64,000 bases of DNA from Anisakis pegreffii. Taxonomy: Eukaryota > Nematoda > Chromadorea > Rhabditida > Anisakidae. A program made the position numbers and the translations under genes. Below are positions 50,344 to 62,107 of the stretch, piece by piece. The stretch is from positions 1-64,000 of the forward strand of contig JAPYMA010003037.1 in NCBI GenBank assembly GCA_035041965.1. Direction: 5' to 3'. The notes beneath the pieces were generated by a model that saw nothing but the letters and a program-made list of their open reading frames with translations, had not been told where the DNA came from and searched no databases. Numbering within the stretch: position 1 is the first letter of the stretch; every line of letters begins with the position of its first letter.

Positions 50344-50357
50344 TTTCTTGTTTTCAG
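50344..50357 (+). promoter_or_regulatory. Putative trans-splice acceptor of the repeat-protein gene
   Basis: TTTCTTGTTTTCAG ends 4 nt before the ATG at 50362. No upstream coding exon is visible, so this looks like a spliced-leader site. Confidence 0.5.
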
Positions 50358-50361
50358 TAAA

Positions 50362-53300
50362 ATGGCATCATCTGATCCTCAAAAGAATATTTCTAAACCA
50401 GGTGAGCATCAAAGCTGATCAATTTTAATTGATACTTCGAGAGGCGATTGCTTGGGATCAGTGAAAATTTTAACTGATGTGAGGATGTGAGGATCCGTAC
50501 AAAAATGCCGACTGCAAACTCTGTTAGAGTGGCAGAGGAGTTTAAATTTTGTTAATTCCTTTTGCGTGAATGGATCGACAGTAATTTCCCAATCACATTT
50601 CTATCCCCCAGTAATTTTTTTTTGGAATGAAATTTTCTGTCCCTAAGGTTCATTCGCTACTCTTAGAATATTAATCCGTTATCACGATTATGAGATATCT
50701 TTCGGGATTCTCATAAGTTTTTCGTATCATTGGATTGAATATGAACCACTATTTTGTCCTCTCTTCCACTGTGTTACCACACTCTTTATCGTCAAGGTTT
50801 TGCATTCCACTGACAAATCTTTTGTATTTCTGAGGGATGGAAGTGCATATTTTGGTTTGCATTGAAATTCTTTAAAAACTGAGCTTGATTCCTGATTTCC
50901 TGAGTTTCGTTTAGCTATCAAAAGGAACAAATCAACACAACAATTTCATTAACTGCCTCACAATCGATTATGTTTGCATACCTGAAATACAAGTTTTGCT
51001 TTAAAATGCAGACAAAAAAATTTTTCAACATATCTATTTCAATCGCTAAAGAAGTGCTCGCAAAGTTCAATCCCTTTGATATCTGAATCCGTTGTTTGCA
51101 TTGCTGAAAGGTGATGAATCGGACCTACTTTGTTCGAATTATATTTGAACTTTGTTATTTCATTCAAGTAACCGATGTTACATGTCCATTATATCCTTTC
51201 AGGGAATGATAGCGAGGAAGAGGAAGAGGACTATGTACCAGCACCGCGACCTCATCGATACGTTTACAAATATCATCGAGTTGGTTCGCGTAAGTTAAAT
51301 TCTCAATTAAGATCTTTTTGTTAGTATCAGAGCCTGCTTCCGATGCAATCCGCACAATACGAAGTGAGCGATACGCTTACAGTCAGAAGTATTTCTGCAT
51401 GAAATAAACGGTCCTTATGTGAATTTATGTGAAAACTTGGAATTTCTGATTTGTTTTATGATTAAAAAAATATCACAAAGCAATGCTGCACTCATACAAT
51501 TCAACGCCCAACACTCTTTACGTGCATCTCTCATTGCGATCTAATAACCTCTGCAACTTACCACGTTCGCTTGATCCTCTTAGTGCTTTGTTTAATCTGC
51601 TGATTTTCTACCGTTTCCCATTCTCATTATAACGATTCATTTAGCTACTGCAAACTGCAAAAGTCGTTTATCTTCAAATCGGAACTGATTTCTTTTTTTT
51701 CTCGAAATATCTCATCGAATAACGTAAGCAGCTACTCATCTGCAGCATATATTTCGCATGTGTTTTTACTGCTCCCCGAAAAATCTTACAAACCAATCAG
51801 CCACTTGTTTTTATCCAGCACATCTGTTTCTATCGATTGGAAAGCGCATTTTAACAATTTCAACCTAAGAATTCTTTCAAGTAATCCTAATTGGAGCCAG
51901 CAATCATTTGAATTGGCTAAACTTTAGTTAAACGAGAATGGCACTGTATTCTTGCTTGTACGTAGATCATTATTGATGGCAAAATTTTTCAGAATCATTG
52001 GACAAGGTCGTCACTCCAGCAGTATCAATTCAACAACATGAAGTTTCTCACTCGAGCTCGTCCTCATCATCATATGCACGTAGTACGACAATAGCATCAT
52101 CTCAACAAGAGAGTGTCAGCATTAGTTCATCGCAAACGATGACCTGCGAAGGTGCTACAAGTATTGGTGAAATTGAGGCATCTAAAATACTCGCAACACA
52201 TGCTTCTCAAGAACAGCAACCAGCGCCCGAAGAAGGTAAAACTATGCAACTGCTGGAATCGGCACCGAGCACCACTGAATCAAATGTACTGACGACACCT
52301 GGAGAGGACACCTCTGCTAATGTATCGCCTCCTGGTCAAACTCAAGAAGTTATATCTGGTGTGACAGCGGAAAAAGTTGCGATTGTTTCTGGCGTTGCCA
52401 GTGGTGAATCACAAAAGGACGAATCTTCCGCACAGAGTACTACCCAAGTTATTGTCGGTTTAACGGAAATGGGCGAGACTATTGTTAACGGTATCATTTT
52501 AGACTCAATTTCAACAGCTGTACAATTCACTCAACAACCTTCAGAGGCTGCTCCGCCGGTTGAAACAGCGCCACCAACAACTGAAACCACTTCAGAAATT
52601 CCTGATTCAGTCAAAGAGCCTCTTGAGGCTACTGAAAATGCAGTACAAGAAGGTGAGAAAGCAACGCAATTAAGCGAGGTTATTGTTGGAGTGACCGCTG
52701 ATAATGTTAAAATATTATCCAATCTGTCAGTTGAGACGACAACTACACAATCTGTTGCAGAGTCCCCCAATATTGCATCGGAACAACCATCTGAAGCAAG
52801 CGCTCCAGTAAAACCTGATGACAGTATGAAAGAAGTAATCGGTGGACTAACCAGCACCAATCAAGCCATCATATCTGGTTTATCAACAGCTAAACCCACA
52901 GCTCCGATATGCCAGGAACCTCTGGAACGTACACCTGAAATGCTCTCGGAACCTTTTGTATGTACCACTCAAATCGTTTCTGGCATTACAAGTAATGGTG
53001 TTGCAATGGTCTCTGGGCTCGCGCTCAGTCAAGCTCCAGTAATAGGTAGTGCTGCTGGTTTATCAACAGCTGAACCCACAGCTCGGATATACCAGGAACC
53101 TCTGGAACGTACACCTGAAATGCACTCAGAACCCCTTGTGTGTGCCACTCAAATCGTTTCCGGCATTACAAGTAATGGTGTTGCAATGGTCTCAGGGCTC
53201 GCGCTCAGTCAAGCTCCAGTAATAGGCAGTGCTGCTGGTTTATCAACAGCTAAACCCACAGCTCCGATATACCAGGAACCTCTGGAACGTACACCTGAAA

Positions 53301-53905
53301 TGCACTCGGAACCTCTTGTGTGTGCCACTCAAATCGTTTCCGGCCTTACAACCGATGGTGTTGCAATGGTCTCTGGGCTCGCGCTCAATTCAGCTCCAGT
53401 AATGCGCAGTGCTGCTTTTGACGAGAATATCGCCGTTGATGTTGCCCAGCAACCGGTCAAGCCACTGATCTTCGCTGGATTAACGAGTGATGGTACTGGA
53501 ATTATTTCCGGAATGACCACTGAGCACACTTCTGAATTTGCACATGGCTTGAACGATGAATTCACAAGTGTGGATCACCCTACCGACGCTATCGATCCAA
53601 CTAGCAAACTACCCGACTCGCTAACGAGCATTGTAATGGGTGTTACAGCTTCTGGTGAACAACTTCTCGGTGGTTTTACTATCGATAAACAAGCTGAAGT
53701 AATCAGCGATGCAGCAAACACCCAACTCAGTACCAATATCGAAATCGCATTGGGAAAAGCTGCAGAGGTCAGTCATGCATTGACTGCAAACGGCACTGGA
53801 CAGCCGCAAGCAAGCGGGGATGGCTTGGCAATCAATGGCCATGATCACTTGGATCCTTTTGGTCTACTTCCGACCGGTGTTCCTACAAGAAGCGATTCGT
53901 TTTAA
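50362..53905 (+). CDS. Low-complexity protein with nine Gly/Thr motif repeats
   Basis: Function unknown. Three exons (50362-50401, 51203-51289, 51993-53905) join in phase to 679 residues. The first two encode a short start and an acidic-to-basic segment (NDSEEEEEDYVPAPRPHRY). The large third exon is Ser/Thr/Pro/Glu-rich with an initial Ser tract. Nine copies of an ~18-residue motif of the form VIxGVTxxxxxIVSGL recur (for example EVISGVTAEKVAIVSGV, QVIVGLTEMGETIVNGI, LIFAGLTSDGTGIISGM). Three central copies lie in near-identical 60-residue (180-bp) tandem units at about 52876-53415, containing CQEPLERTPEM or YQEPLERTPEM and SNGVAMVSGLALSQAPV. No signal peptide or membrane segment is seen. The continuous 1.9-kb frame, phased junctions and codon-level repeat conservation show a real gene. 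Its 5' end lies head to head with the minus-strand gene ending at 47157. Confidence 0.85.
52876..53415 (+). repeat. 180-bp coding tandem repeat, three units
   Basis: Three consecutive 180-bp units inside the large exon begin GGTTTATCAACAGCT. The first two differ at few sites; the third diverges near its end (GLTTDG, LNSAPVM). The unit is a multiple of three, keeps the frame and carries one copy of the Gly/Thr motif per unit. Confidence 0.92.
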
Positions 53906-55252
53906 GACGTCCATACTGCACATCCTTACTCTATCTCAACGATCGATTACTTTCATTTAACCAATGTCTGTGTAAAAACTGAAATATTAATTGCTGAAAA
54001 CTCGGAAAAACTTCTCGCAGCTTTCAAAAATTTTCTATCCGAATGTTCTTTAACTTGACCTACACAATAATCCTGTGAGTTTGCTTGTTCATCCAGTATT
54101 ATCCAAGATGTTTATTATGCATATCGCTGCTATCGAAAAAACGAGTGCATTTACGTATATGTTCTTTCACATTGTTGAGTAATGATAACTTTGATGTGAT
54201 ATTGCTAGTAATAACAATAATTTATTTATTCATTCATTTATTCACTTATTTATTCCAATTGAAAAACCGTAAATGAGCAGTTGGAATCGCAAAACAATGA
54301 ATAGTATCTCACGAATGAAGCGAGAACGAGCTGATAAAATCGCATGAAACTAATTTCGATCTCAATATGAACTCAAACGCCAGAGACCATGCATTAAAAT
54401 GTGCTTGGTCTAAATGATTTTCATGTTATTATGGGATAAGGGACATTACTTGCTTTTTCAACTCTAATCTCTTGCATAAAAAGCAGCTAGCAAATTTTAC
54501 AAAATGTTATTTGAAGAAGCCTTGCCATGATCATATTATTATACACTTGACTGTCTGGTGCCCGACGCGCTGAATACAAAAGCTTCAAATGTCCCTGCAA
54601 AAAAAGAAGGTCTAGCTTCAAACACAACAAACATAAGAAGTCACTTGCCAGTTTTTTGTTTGACATTATTTTGTATAGTTTATAAAGAATTAAATGCCAC
54701 ATTGTATGCAATAACTTCAACGTGTGTATTGTGCACAAATGAAGAGATACAATTTAGCAAATGAAGTGAAAGTTGTTTGCTTTTAAATGCCACTACTGCA
54801 ATAGTAATAGATAAACGAAAATAACCAGTTTAATGATGCGAGGATAAATCGAAAATACTTCGATAACAACACTGATTTCAATATTCATATTGTGATTGAT
54901 CATTTGTAAAGGGATAATATTGTAACGGTCGATTGAACTGATCAATCAAACCGCATTCAAGTGCATATGGTTCATTGATGGGTTAACATTTCGTGTCACC
55001 AACATTTCAGACAGGAAATCTGGTTGGAGCGGACAGACACGAACTGCAAATTGATTGCGCATTTTGATGATTGAAATTGCGCAAACACGCTAAAACCTCG
55101 TTAATATTCAAATTGCGTTAACTAATAACAACTCAGTGCGATTGTGTTTTCCGATCCACTCGAAGTTGCAACTCCTCAAGCAAACCGTTATCGTCGTGCA
55201 TAACCAGACTGTGCAGCAGTTGTCGTATCCACAAGGCACTCGGTTGCGAATC
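53906..55252. other. Spacer, no gene seen
   Basis: AT-rich, with TTTATTTATTCATTCA-type short repeats near 54221-54255. No supported exon on either strand. Confidence 0.4.
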
Positions 55253-56315
55253 ATGTCCGGCGGAAAAGTATTCACGATCAGTTTGATTTTTTTACCAGGT
55301 AAGCTCACAATCAGCTTTTTTTTTCTCATCTCTTGCTAAGTCGGTATTTCTGCAGAGTACGTGAGTTCACTTCACTTCTGGGTGAATTTTCACTATAAAA
55401 AGCAAATTATCATCACAAAACCCAAGAAGAGTCATTTATGATCATTGGTTCCAGTTTTCCGAGCATTCAGAGTGAAAATACTGAATGATGTGTGCTACCA
55501 CTGAGCGATAATAATTCTTAGCCATTGACTGCAGTGAAAAATTTTTGGTTTTTGATATTATTTTACGAACATGTTAAACATGTTAAACATTTTCAGCTTT
55601 TATCGTTCAGGCGAGCCCGTTGCTGTAAGTTCTTTGAATTTTTCATCTCCCAATTCACTGAAGATTCCATATGTCTCCTAATCAGATTCATCAATCACTG
55701 CTGCTTGTGATTTTTTCCACTATAATAATAATCAAACTTTAACAGATGTTGTTTTAAAACTATGTTACATGTTTCCGGCTTGAGCACAACAGAACAAGTC
55801 AATAATCCAAGCCATTTCAGAAATGTAAACAACGAAGCATCAAAACACATTCGCAGAGTTCGATCAAATGTCATGGATGAGGATGTGGATGTTGTGCGAA
55901 AAGGTTAGCAATGCGAGTTACTGATGATTTTTTTTTTGAGTATCTGCTCATTGTGCGATCGTATTGGAGACGAGTTATCCATATTTGACAGTACAGCGGA
56001 CTCGGTATGTATTCTACAATTCTCTCCGGTATCCATATACGTATTTCAGGTTCTTTTGAGTTGCCTTCGAGTTGGAAAACAGAACCAACGTATTTTGGTG
56101 GTTCTGACGTGATGGAGGATAATTTCGCCGATCTGGAAGGCCGTATCTCTGAACGATCACTAGCAATCATTCGCGAGCTCCACGGCATTAAGGCAACAGA
56201 ATTCGGCAACTCTAAGCGCCCGGCTTCGACAGTGTCCGACACGAAAATCAGACCCAATCGCTTCCATGGTGGTGGTGACTTCGTTGATGTGTCTGGACAA
56301 ATTGAAATCTTGTAA
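55253..56315 (+). CDS. Putative secreted small protein, unknown
   Basis: Four exons (55253-55298, 55597-55624, 55941-55990, 56050-56315) with matching phases give 129 residues. The N-terminus reads as a signal peptide: MSGGKVFTISLIFLPAFIVQ, then ASPLLICSLCDRIGD with a possible cleavage after VQA or near the Cys pair. The rest is hydrophilic: SFELPSSWKTEPTYFGG, an acidic helix LEGRISERSLAIIRELHG, one dibasic site (NSKRP) and FHGGGDFVDVSGQIEIL at the end. It could be a peptide precursor or a small secreted protein; no family is recognised. The 28-nt exon 2 and the exon 3 donor (ACA|GTACAG, chosen for phase over the stronger TCG|GTATGT) are the weakest calls. Confidence 0.55.
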
Positions 56316-58379
56316 CTAAAACTTTCCAGTGAAAGTAGTACTGTCCAAAACTTGTGCACTACAAACCAAACAGCAACCAAATTAACGCGAATCAATAAAG
56401 ATTTCCCTACCAGCTCTGTCCACATTACATCTTATTGTGTGAATATAATGTTGTGGTGAGATCATGATTGATCCGACGTTGAGTCTCAAGGCATTATTGA
56501 TTAACGGCAGTATGATCGATCAAATTGACCGAGTTGATTCATTCGATTTTGATTAATGCCACCGGCAATGTCAACTTTATCCACCGACCATTGTCCACAG
56601 CATTGTCGTGCTGAACAGGTTCTCAACTAACCATTACTAATTAATCGTACAAATTGGAAAAGAGGATCTTCTTCGAATTCACGCCGATTGGCAACGTTAA
56701 TTGGATGATTTGTTGAGATTTTACAAGTTCGTAGAGAACAAAACGATTTGAGTGGAACGCATTTTGATGATAGCAATCTGTTTAAAAATGCATTTGAAAA
56801 GAAGAAATGAGATAGTGAAAAAAACCAAACGAGTTTTATTATATGCTGATCACTAAGATTAATCTTATTTATGAAATAGGTTTAGTCAGTTCTTTTCTCC
56901 CATTATACGTTTCGTGCGGTCAAACATTTTATGATTGTTCGCAGTGTTGACAGTTTTCCCCCCACTAAACATTGCGTTCCAATGACCCACTGGTTAATCC
57001 GCATAATTTTTCCACACAAATTAAATCCTCTCAATCCCGCCATCTGCATTTTATCCCGTTGTTTCCAGACATATTTCCCATTTACAATTCCTTCAGTTAA
57101 CGGAATTTCGAGATTTCTCCCCATCCAGTAAACTCGAGCGATCTTTAGTTCATCTTGTTCGATCGAAAAGTCGATAAAGGCTTAATCTTATCCATTTTCA
57201 TTCAATCATCCTTTCACTTTATTGCATTATATCGCAATTTTCGCGGTGTTTAAGAACTTGTCACCTTTTTATCATTTGCTATCGTCAAACTGAAATTTTA
57301 CCAATCATTGTGATGTTACTTTCATGAATGCACTTCATGTGCGATGACATTGACCTTGATTCAGTCACCAAAAAATCATTATTTGGGTCAGAGTTAGTCA
57401 TTTGCAACTTTTTTATGTATAGTCACATCATACTTTGTTGTAGTCTTCCTGTTTTGCACCACTGATTCAATCATTTCTAGCTGGATAACATCGCTGAATT
57501 AACATTTATTGGATCGATGACTACATTTGACAACAATCAGTACACATCTTAATTGATACTCCCTTACGCCAGTCATCCCCTCAAATTCTTTTCAGTTTAC
57601 AGTCAGCTTGACCTTGTTTTGTGCAAATGAAGAATAACTCCTTGTGAAGTGTTTCTTTCTTTCACCAACATATTAATCGTCGTCAAACGTCGCTCATCTA
57701 CTCCATTCTACAGTTTCACTGTACTCAATCTCCTCCTCCATAACACGCCTTATTGTGTCATCACTACTAATTTAAGCATTACTGTGGTTAGTAATTACGT
57801 AACATTCCCTAAAGAATCAATCAGTGCATCTTAATTACCCTTTCTTACATCTGTGTTCTCTTTTCATTCTCCACATGTCATTCACGATAACCTTAAGTGA
57901 ACAAGTTGACTAGGTAATGTTGTCGATTCGAGTTTGGTACTTGGTGAGTGCATGCCTACGATAGGTATGGTTGCAATCAATGCTTTCACATTAAAAGCAT
58001 CAAAACAACCATGTAGCTAGTTATAGCTCTTGAAGTAATCATATGGCTTTGGAACGGTAATTATTCTTTCATGGTGCCGGAAGTTGACGTTAATCATCCA
58101 ATCATTTTTATGTGATGCGTTTTAAACGAACTTAGTCAGTGCAGTAGTGATTACTGACAGCTTCAATATTTTTATATTGCTCTATACAGTTTTTGCTGTA
58201 TCTTTCACATTTGCTTGTGTTCGGCTCTTTGATGAGCTCTTGCAATTGAGCCTTAATTAGTGATTAAGTAGAATCGGGATGAATCGTACTTCTGAAGGGA
58301 TCACCAGGCTTTTTGCGAACTAAACGGCATGAATGCTACTACCTAAGCACCGCTCTAAAAAACCTGTCTTTTAATTGCC
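56316..58379. other. Spacer, ambiguous open stretches
   Basis: No exon chain could be supported. Around 56903-57131 both strands are open for 65-73 codons; neither has convincing splice or start context. Confidence 0.3.
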
Positions 58380-58646
58380 ATGAACGGAGTAATCCCACAC
58401 TTCCAGTATACACATGCAGCGCTCATGCCAATTATCCGAAATAACATGAATGAAAGCGCTCTTGCGTATGATCTTTCCAAGGAACTCTCACTTCATTATT
58501 TCCTCTGTAGCTATCTATTTTCCTCATCGATTATAACTGCACGGCCGAATCGTAATTCATTTTCATTTATTGGTGATCTGAGCGAACTCGGACAGTCCAT
58601 CGACACTTACAATAGCGAATTTCAGCAATTCGTCAGCACATCATAG
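58380..58646 (+). CDS. Candidate small ORF or terminal exon
   Basis: An 88-codon frame from ATG 58380 to TAG. Alternatively only 58511-58646 is an exon, behind the good acceptor TTCCTCTGTAG. The distal part has balanced, coding-like composition (RPNRNSFSFIGDLSELGQ). A GTGATC donor after SFIG would link in phase to the next candidate exon at 58979, giving alternative ends. Family unknown. Confidence 0.3.
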   Translation: MNGVIPHFQYTHAALMPIIRNNMNESALAYDLSKELSLHYFLCSYLFSSSIITARPNRNSFSFIGDLSELGQSIDTYNSEFQQFVSTS

Positions 58647-58978
58647 ATGTACGAGATTTCTTGTGAGATAATGCATTCTGAAACAATCCCAGTTTCATGC
58701 GATATGCGCTGTTTTGTGATTCATCGATCACTGCAAACAGGTTAAGCCAATCAATAAACATCGTAAATTTTGTCATAAAACGAGTTAATGCTCTCATAAA
58801 ATGTCTTCATCGTTTTTCCTGATTCTGCGAAATCGTTTTCTCCATTCAAAAGTATCATCCAAAAGAATGTGATAAAACCCAACAACGAGTTGAAGAGATG
58901 TAGAGAGAATATAGATATATGGCTCTTGTAAGCCGTAGTTATTCGGTTACCACATGCAATTGTTACATGTAGTAGGTG

Positions 58979-59151
58979 TATCTTGGCGTTCCATCAAACC
59001 AGAACTGATCATTTGCTTGCATTATGAATTCAAAGACTACATCATTCTAACAAGCGATCCTCCCATCAATCTCCTCAAGAAAGAACGCCCGATTCTGTCG
59101 GATGATATTCGCTATCGATCATCATCACAAGCAACTTCAGAACTTTTTTAA
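58979..59151 (+). CDS. Candidate terminal exon, unknown
   Basis: Behind a TAG acceptor at 58976-58978, a phase-1 frame of 57 codons (VSWRSIKPELIICLHYEF ... DPPINLLKKERPILSDD) ends in TAA. Codon use resembles the real genes nearby. Its upstream partner is uncertain. Confidence 0.3.
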
Positions 59152-59434
59152 TGGCTAGTGATTAATGTTCGTTCAAGGTGATCATGTATTATTGGCGATT
59201 TTTTATTGACTATCCATTCTCTTCATCCTCAGCGAAATGTGCCGCGAAATTCCGATAATTCTGTATCCTGGATTCGAATTGATGCTATGTGTGGGTAATT
59301 CATAGCAGTGAACCATAGCGTTTGTGATGATTCCTATGAAATCGTCTATTTAGGCCACTAAAAACAATTAATTGTTGTTAAAGTGTGTTCCAATTCGAAA
59401 TACTCTGGAACACAGTCCAATCTGCACTCCAATT

Positions 59435-59573
59435 AGTATTCCAGTTGCGTAACGTCAAATTTTTTGATGAACCTATCCCCTCCAAACAACAGCATGAACG
59501 AACCATCTATTACAAACGTCAATCATTTGATTTTTGTATGAAATGCACAATGCTCAATGGAACACTGATCTGA
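59435..59573 (+). CDS. Candidate terminal exon, unknown
   Basis: A frame with coding-like composition (LRNVKFFDEPIPSKQQHERT, ending MLNGTLI) follows a GTATTCCAG acceptor near 59432-59440; exact start unsettled. No family is recognised. Confidence 0.25.
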
Positions 59574-60370
59574 TTTGACATTTCAGAATCAAAAATCAGT
59601 TAACCTGATTTCGAATTTGTCCGTTCTATTTTACCTCATTCGCGCCACTTTCATCATGAACTTTCGTTCCTTCCCGTAGGTTCACAGAACTGTGAAGCAA
59701 ACACAAATGAGCCGTTACCGTCGAAATACACTGATAGCTGTGGTTTTATTTACAGTGAACGAAAGCGATTGATTCTTGCTTGCTCAGCTCTAAAGTAGAG
59801 TTGTTTTTTTTGTTGATTTCATCAAATAAAAGCAAAAAATGCATAGCAGCGCATATTCACCTAGATTCTCACCTCATCCAATCGCCTACTCACGTTCGAA
59901 ATTCTGCACCCAGAAACAATGAGCCCAGTACAACCAGCCAATTTTTGAAGTTGTTATCCAGTAACCATTATCACCACCTTTATTGATATTGTTGACAAAT
60001 TCCTTCGAACATGCCGCCGCCTTTATTTGTTCTTTCTGGAGAATATCCATATGGCCGAATGTTTCTGAGCTGCTCTAACTACTCGCCATACTATGCGTTC
60101 ATCTCTGGCGAAGTGATAAGTTATCAGTAAGGCGCTGACCTGAGCACATGATACGTATAAAGCATAGGCGAAAAGTGCCTGAACCTGAATTCAACAATGA
60201 GAGACTTGAGAATAGATTAAGGCGATGCGAAATAGAGCCTGTAAAATTTCTCGTATACCAAACGAGACGAGAAATAAGCAGTGATCGATCAGAGGGTAGT
60301 GAGACGTTACAGTGATCTGAGAGGATCGCGAGAAACGATTATTATCTATCAAACGTTATTATTATTAACG

Positions 60371-60433
<63 letters not shown>

Positions 60434-61289
60434 ATTTTAGCGCTCAACTTGTTCGGATGAATTAATTGTCGGCATTTCGCTAACCAAAAACATCGATTCC
60501 CGTCAGAAACGTTTCTTCCATATAATCCTCCCTATCGTGCGTTGCTCTCATTTCAAACCGTTTATCACATGTTATCAGGAGATTTTAATGCGTTCAGTTG
60601 TCTGACATCTTCATGAACTCTCTCTTTGTTCCAACGTTTAATTTGAAATCGTTCATTTGATATCACTCCCTAATTTCGAACCCACACATTTTGTTCCAAC
60701 ATTGAATATCTACCTTTATTCATTCAGTGATTTGCGATTGATAGTGCTGAAAATAGCTGTTAATCGATAAAACGAAAAAAGTGAAACTGAATCATTGTTG
60801 CTGTAGTCGGATGAATCGATGATGTCAGAGCGGGTCGGTTGTATCAGAAAATCCAGTTTTTCGTTATGGATTATCTATCGGCTCATTGAAATTCAGTGTT
60901 CATTATTGCTATGCTTAACGTTTAGCCTTGCGTTCGTGCATTAAACGAATTTACATATTCACTTTGTTATAGTATTTCGTACCATAGTGATTTTTGGATC
61001 ATCATTTGTCCTTTCCATCTGAAAAAAAAACGTTAAGCGATAACGTCAACAATTTCTATAGGACGGATTTTGAGTAGCCCGGATGTATTGAGAGCGTTCC
61101 TATGAGATGATTCGTTTACAATTTGTATTATCAAAAAAGGCTTTGTTGATTTCGGCGTCTAAAGCTGTCGAAAACGTGGTCACCCAGTCGTTTTTGATCG
61201 ATTCATGTGGACTAATATCTAGACACTCGAGATACTTTGTGAAACGCTAAAGACCGAAAATTGTCCGCGATCAGTTCAAAACATTTCAG
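59574..61289. other. Spacer with microsatellite
   Basis: No supported exon; contains the TTA microsatellite listed separately. Confidence 0.4.
60371..60433 (+). repeat. (ATT)n microsatellite
   Basis: About twenty uninterrupted ATT triplets; a shorter interrupted run precedes it from about 60350. Confidence 0.95.
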
Positions 61290-62107
61290 TCGGGAAATAA
61301 GCGTGGATAGAGCTTCCAAAGCAGAAATTCTTGTCAACAAAGTGGATTATAGTGAAGCGAAACCATCCGACGAAAGAGATGCTAATCACGTATTAGTGAT
61401 AAACGTTTGTCCGCTGTGTCCGCTCAACAAGATGTCGCAAGGCCAGCATCTGCCAGAGCAAGTGCAAGATTCCGATCGACCGTCGGCTGAAGCATGGAAA
61501 TTTTCACCGTTTTCGAGTTGGCAAATAATTGCACTGATTGCATTCCTTGTCATATATTCATTAGTTTATTTGATATACGCCCAACACCACACACTTCTCT
61601 TCTACATTATGACGGGGTTCGTTCATGTGCTTCGCTTGCCTTATATTCATTATTCATTATACTGAACAAACAGCCTTAAACTAACTGATAAGTCTTTCCG
61701 TTTCTACTAAATGATCTTAGCATATTTTCCGAACATATCGCGAATTTTCTGTGGTCACTTGTGATGCCGTCATGCAACTGTAAACTGCACGTGAAAGACA
61801 CAATGCCAATCGTGAAAACTGGAACAACCAGTAAAAACATATCAGATTACAGCTGTTAGGCGTACTCTGAGACGTTGTCATTAAGATATGTTATCATTAT
61901 TATCATGCTACTAATGTTCTGTTCAGGTTGATCGCCGTTTTAATCGTCTTCCTCTACACATCGGGTCTTCTCGCCATTCTTTACATACTCATCAAAGCCG
62001 GTCAATTTGATAATGAAGCGCGGATCAATCATCAGTCAACAGCAACAACCAAAGGAGCAATAGAAGATTGCAAATCATCTTGTTCTGTTATTGAAATCAG
62101 GTTCTAG
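61290..62107 (+). CDS. Small multi-pass membrane protein, 5' end uncertain
   Basis: Two exons (61290-61616, 61927-62107) join in phase. The first starts behind ACATTTCAG in phase 2, so an upstream exon is likely; the first in-frame ATG is 61432 and would give a 121-residue protein. Before that ATG the frame is coding-like and has CPLCPLNK. From the ATG: a polar N-terminus, then hydrophobic segments WQIIALIAFLVIYSLVYLIY, LLFYIMTGLIAVLIVFLY (split by the intron) and GLLAILYILI, and a polar Cys-containing tail (DCKSSCSVIEIRF). Probably three closely spaced membrane spans. No family is recognised; the intron phase falling inside a hydrophobic segment supports the model. Confidence 0.52.

Noticed and set aside
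55871..56425. A 184-codon minus-strand frame
   Set aside because: It lies antisense to the better supported spliced plus-strand gene, has no own splice or start context and ends in low-complexity His/Pro.
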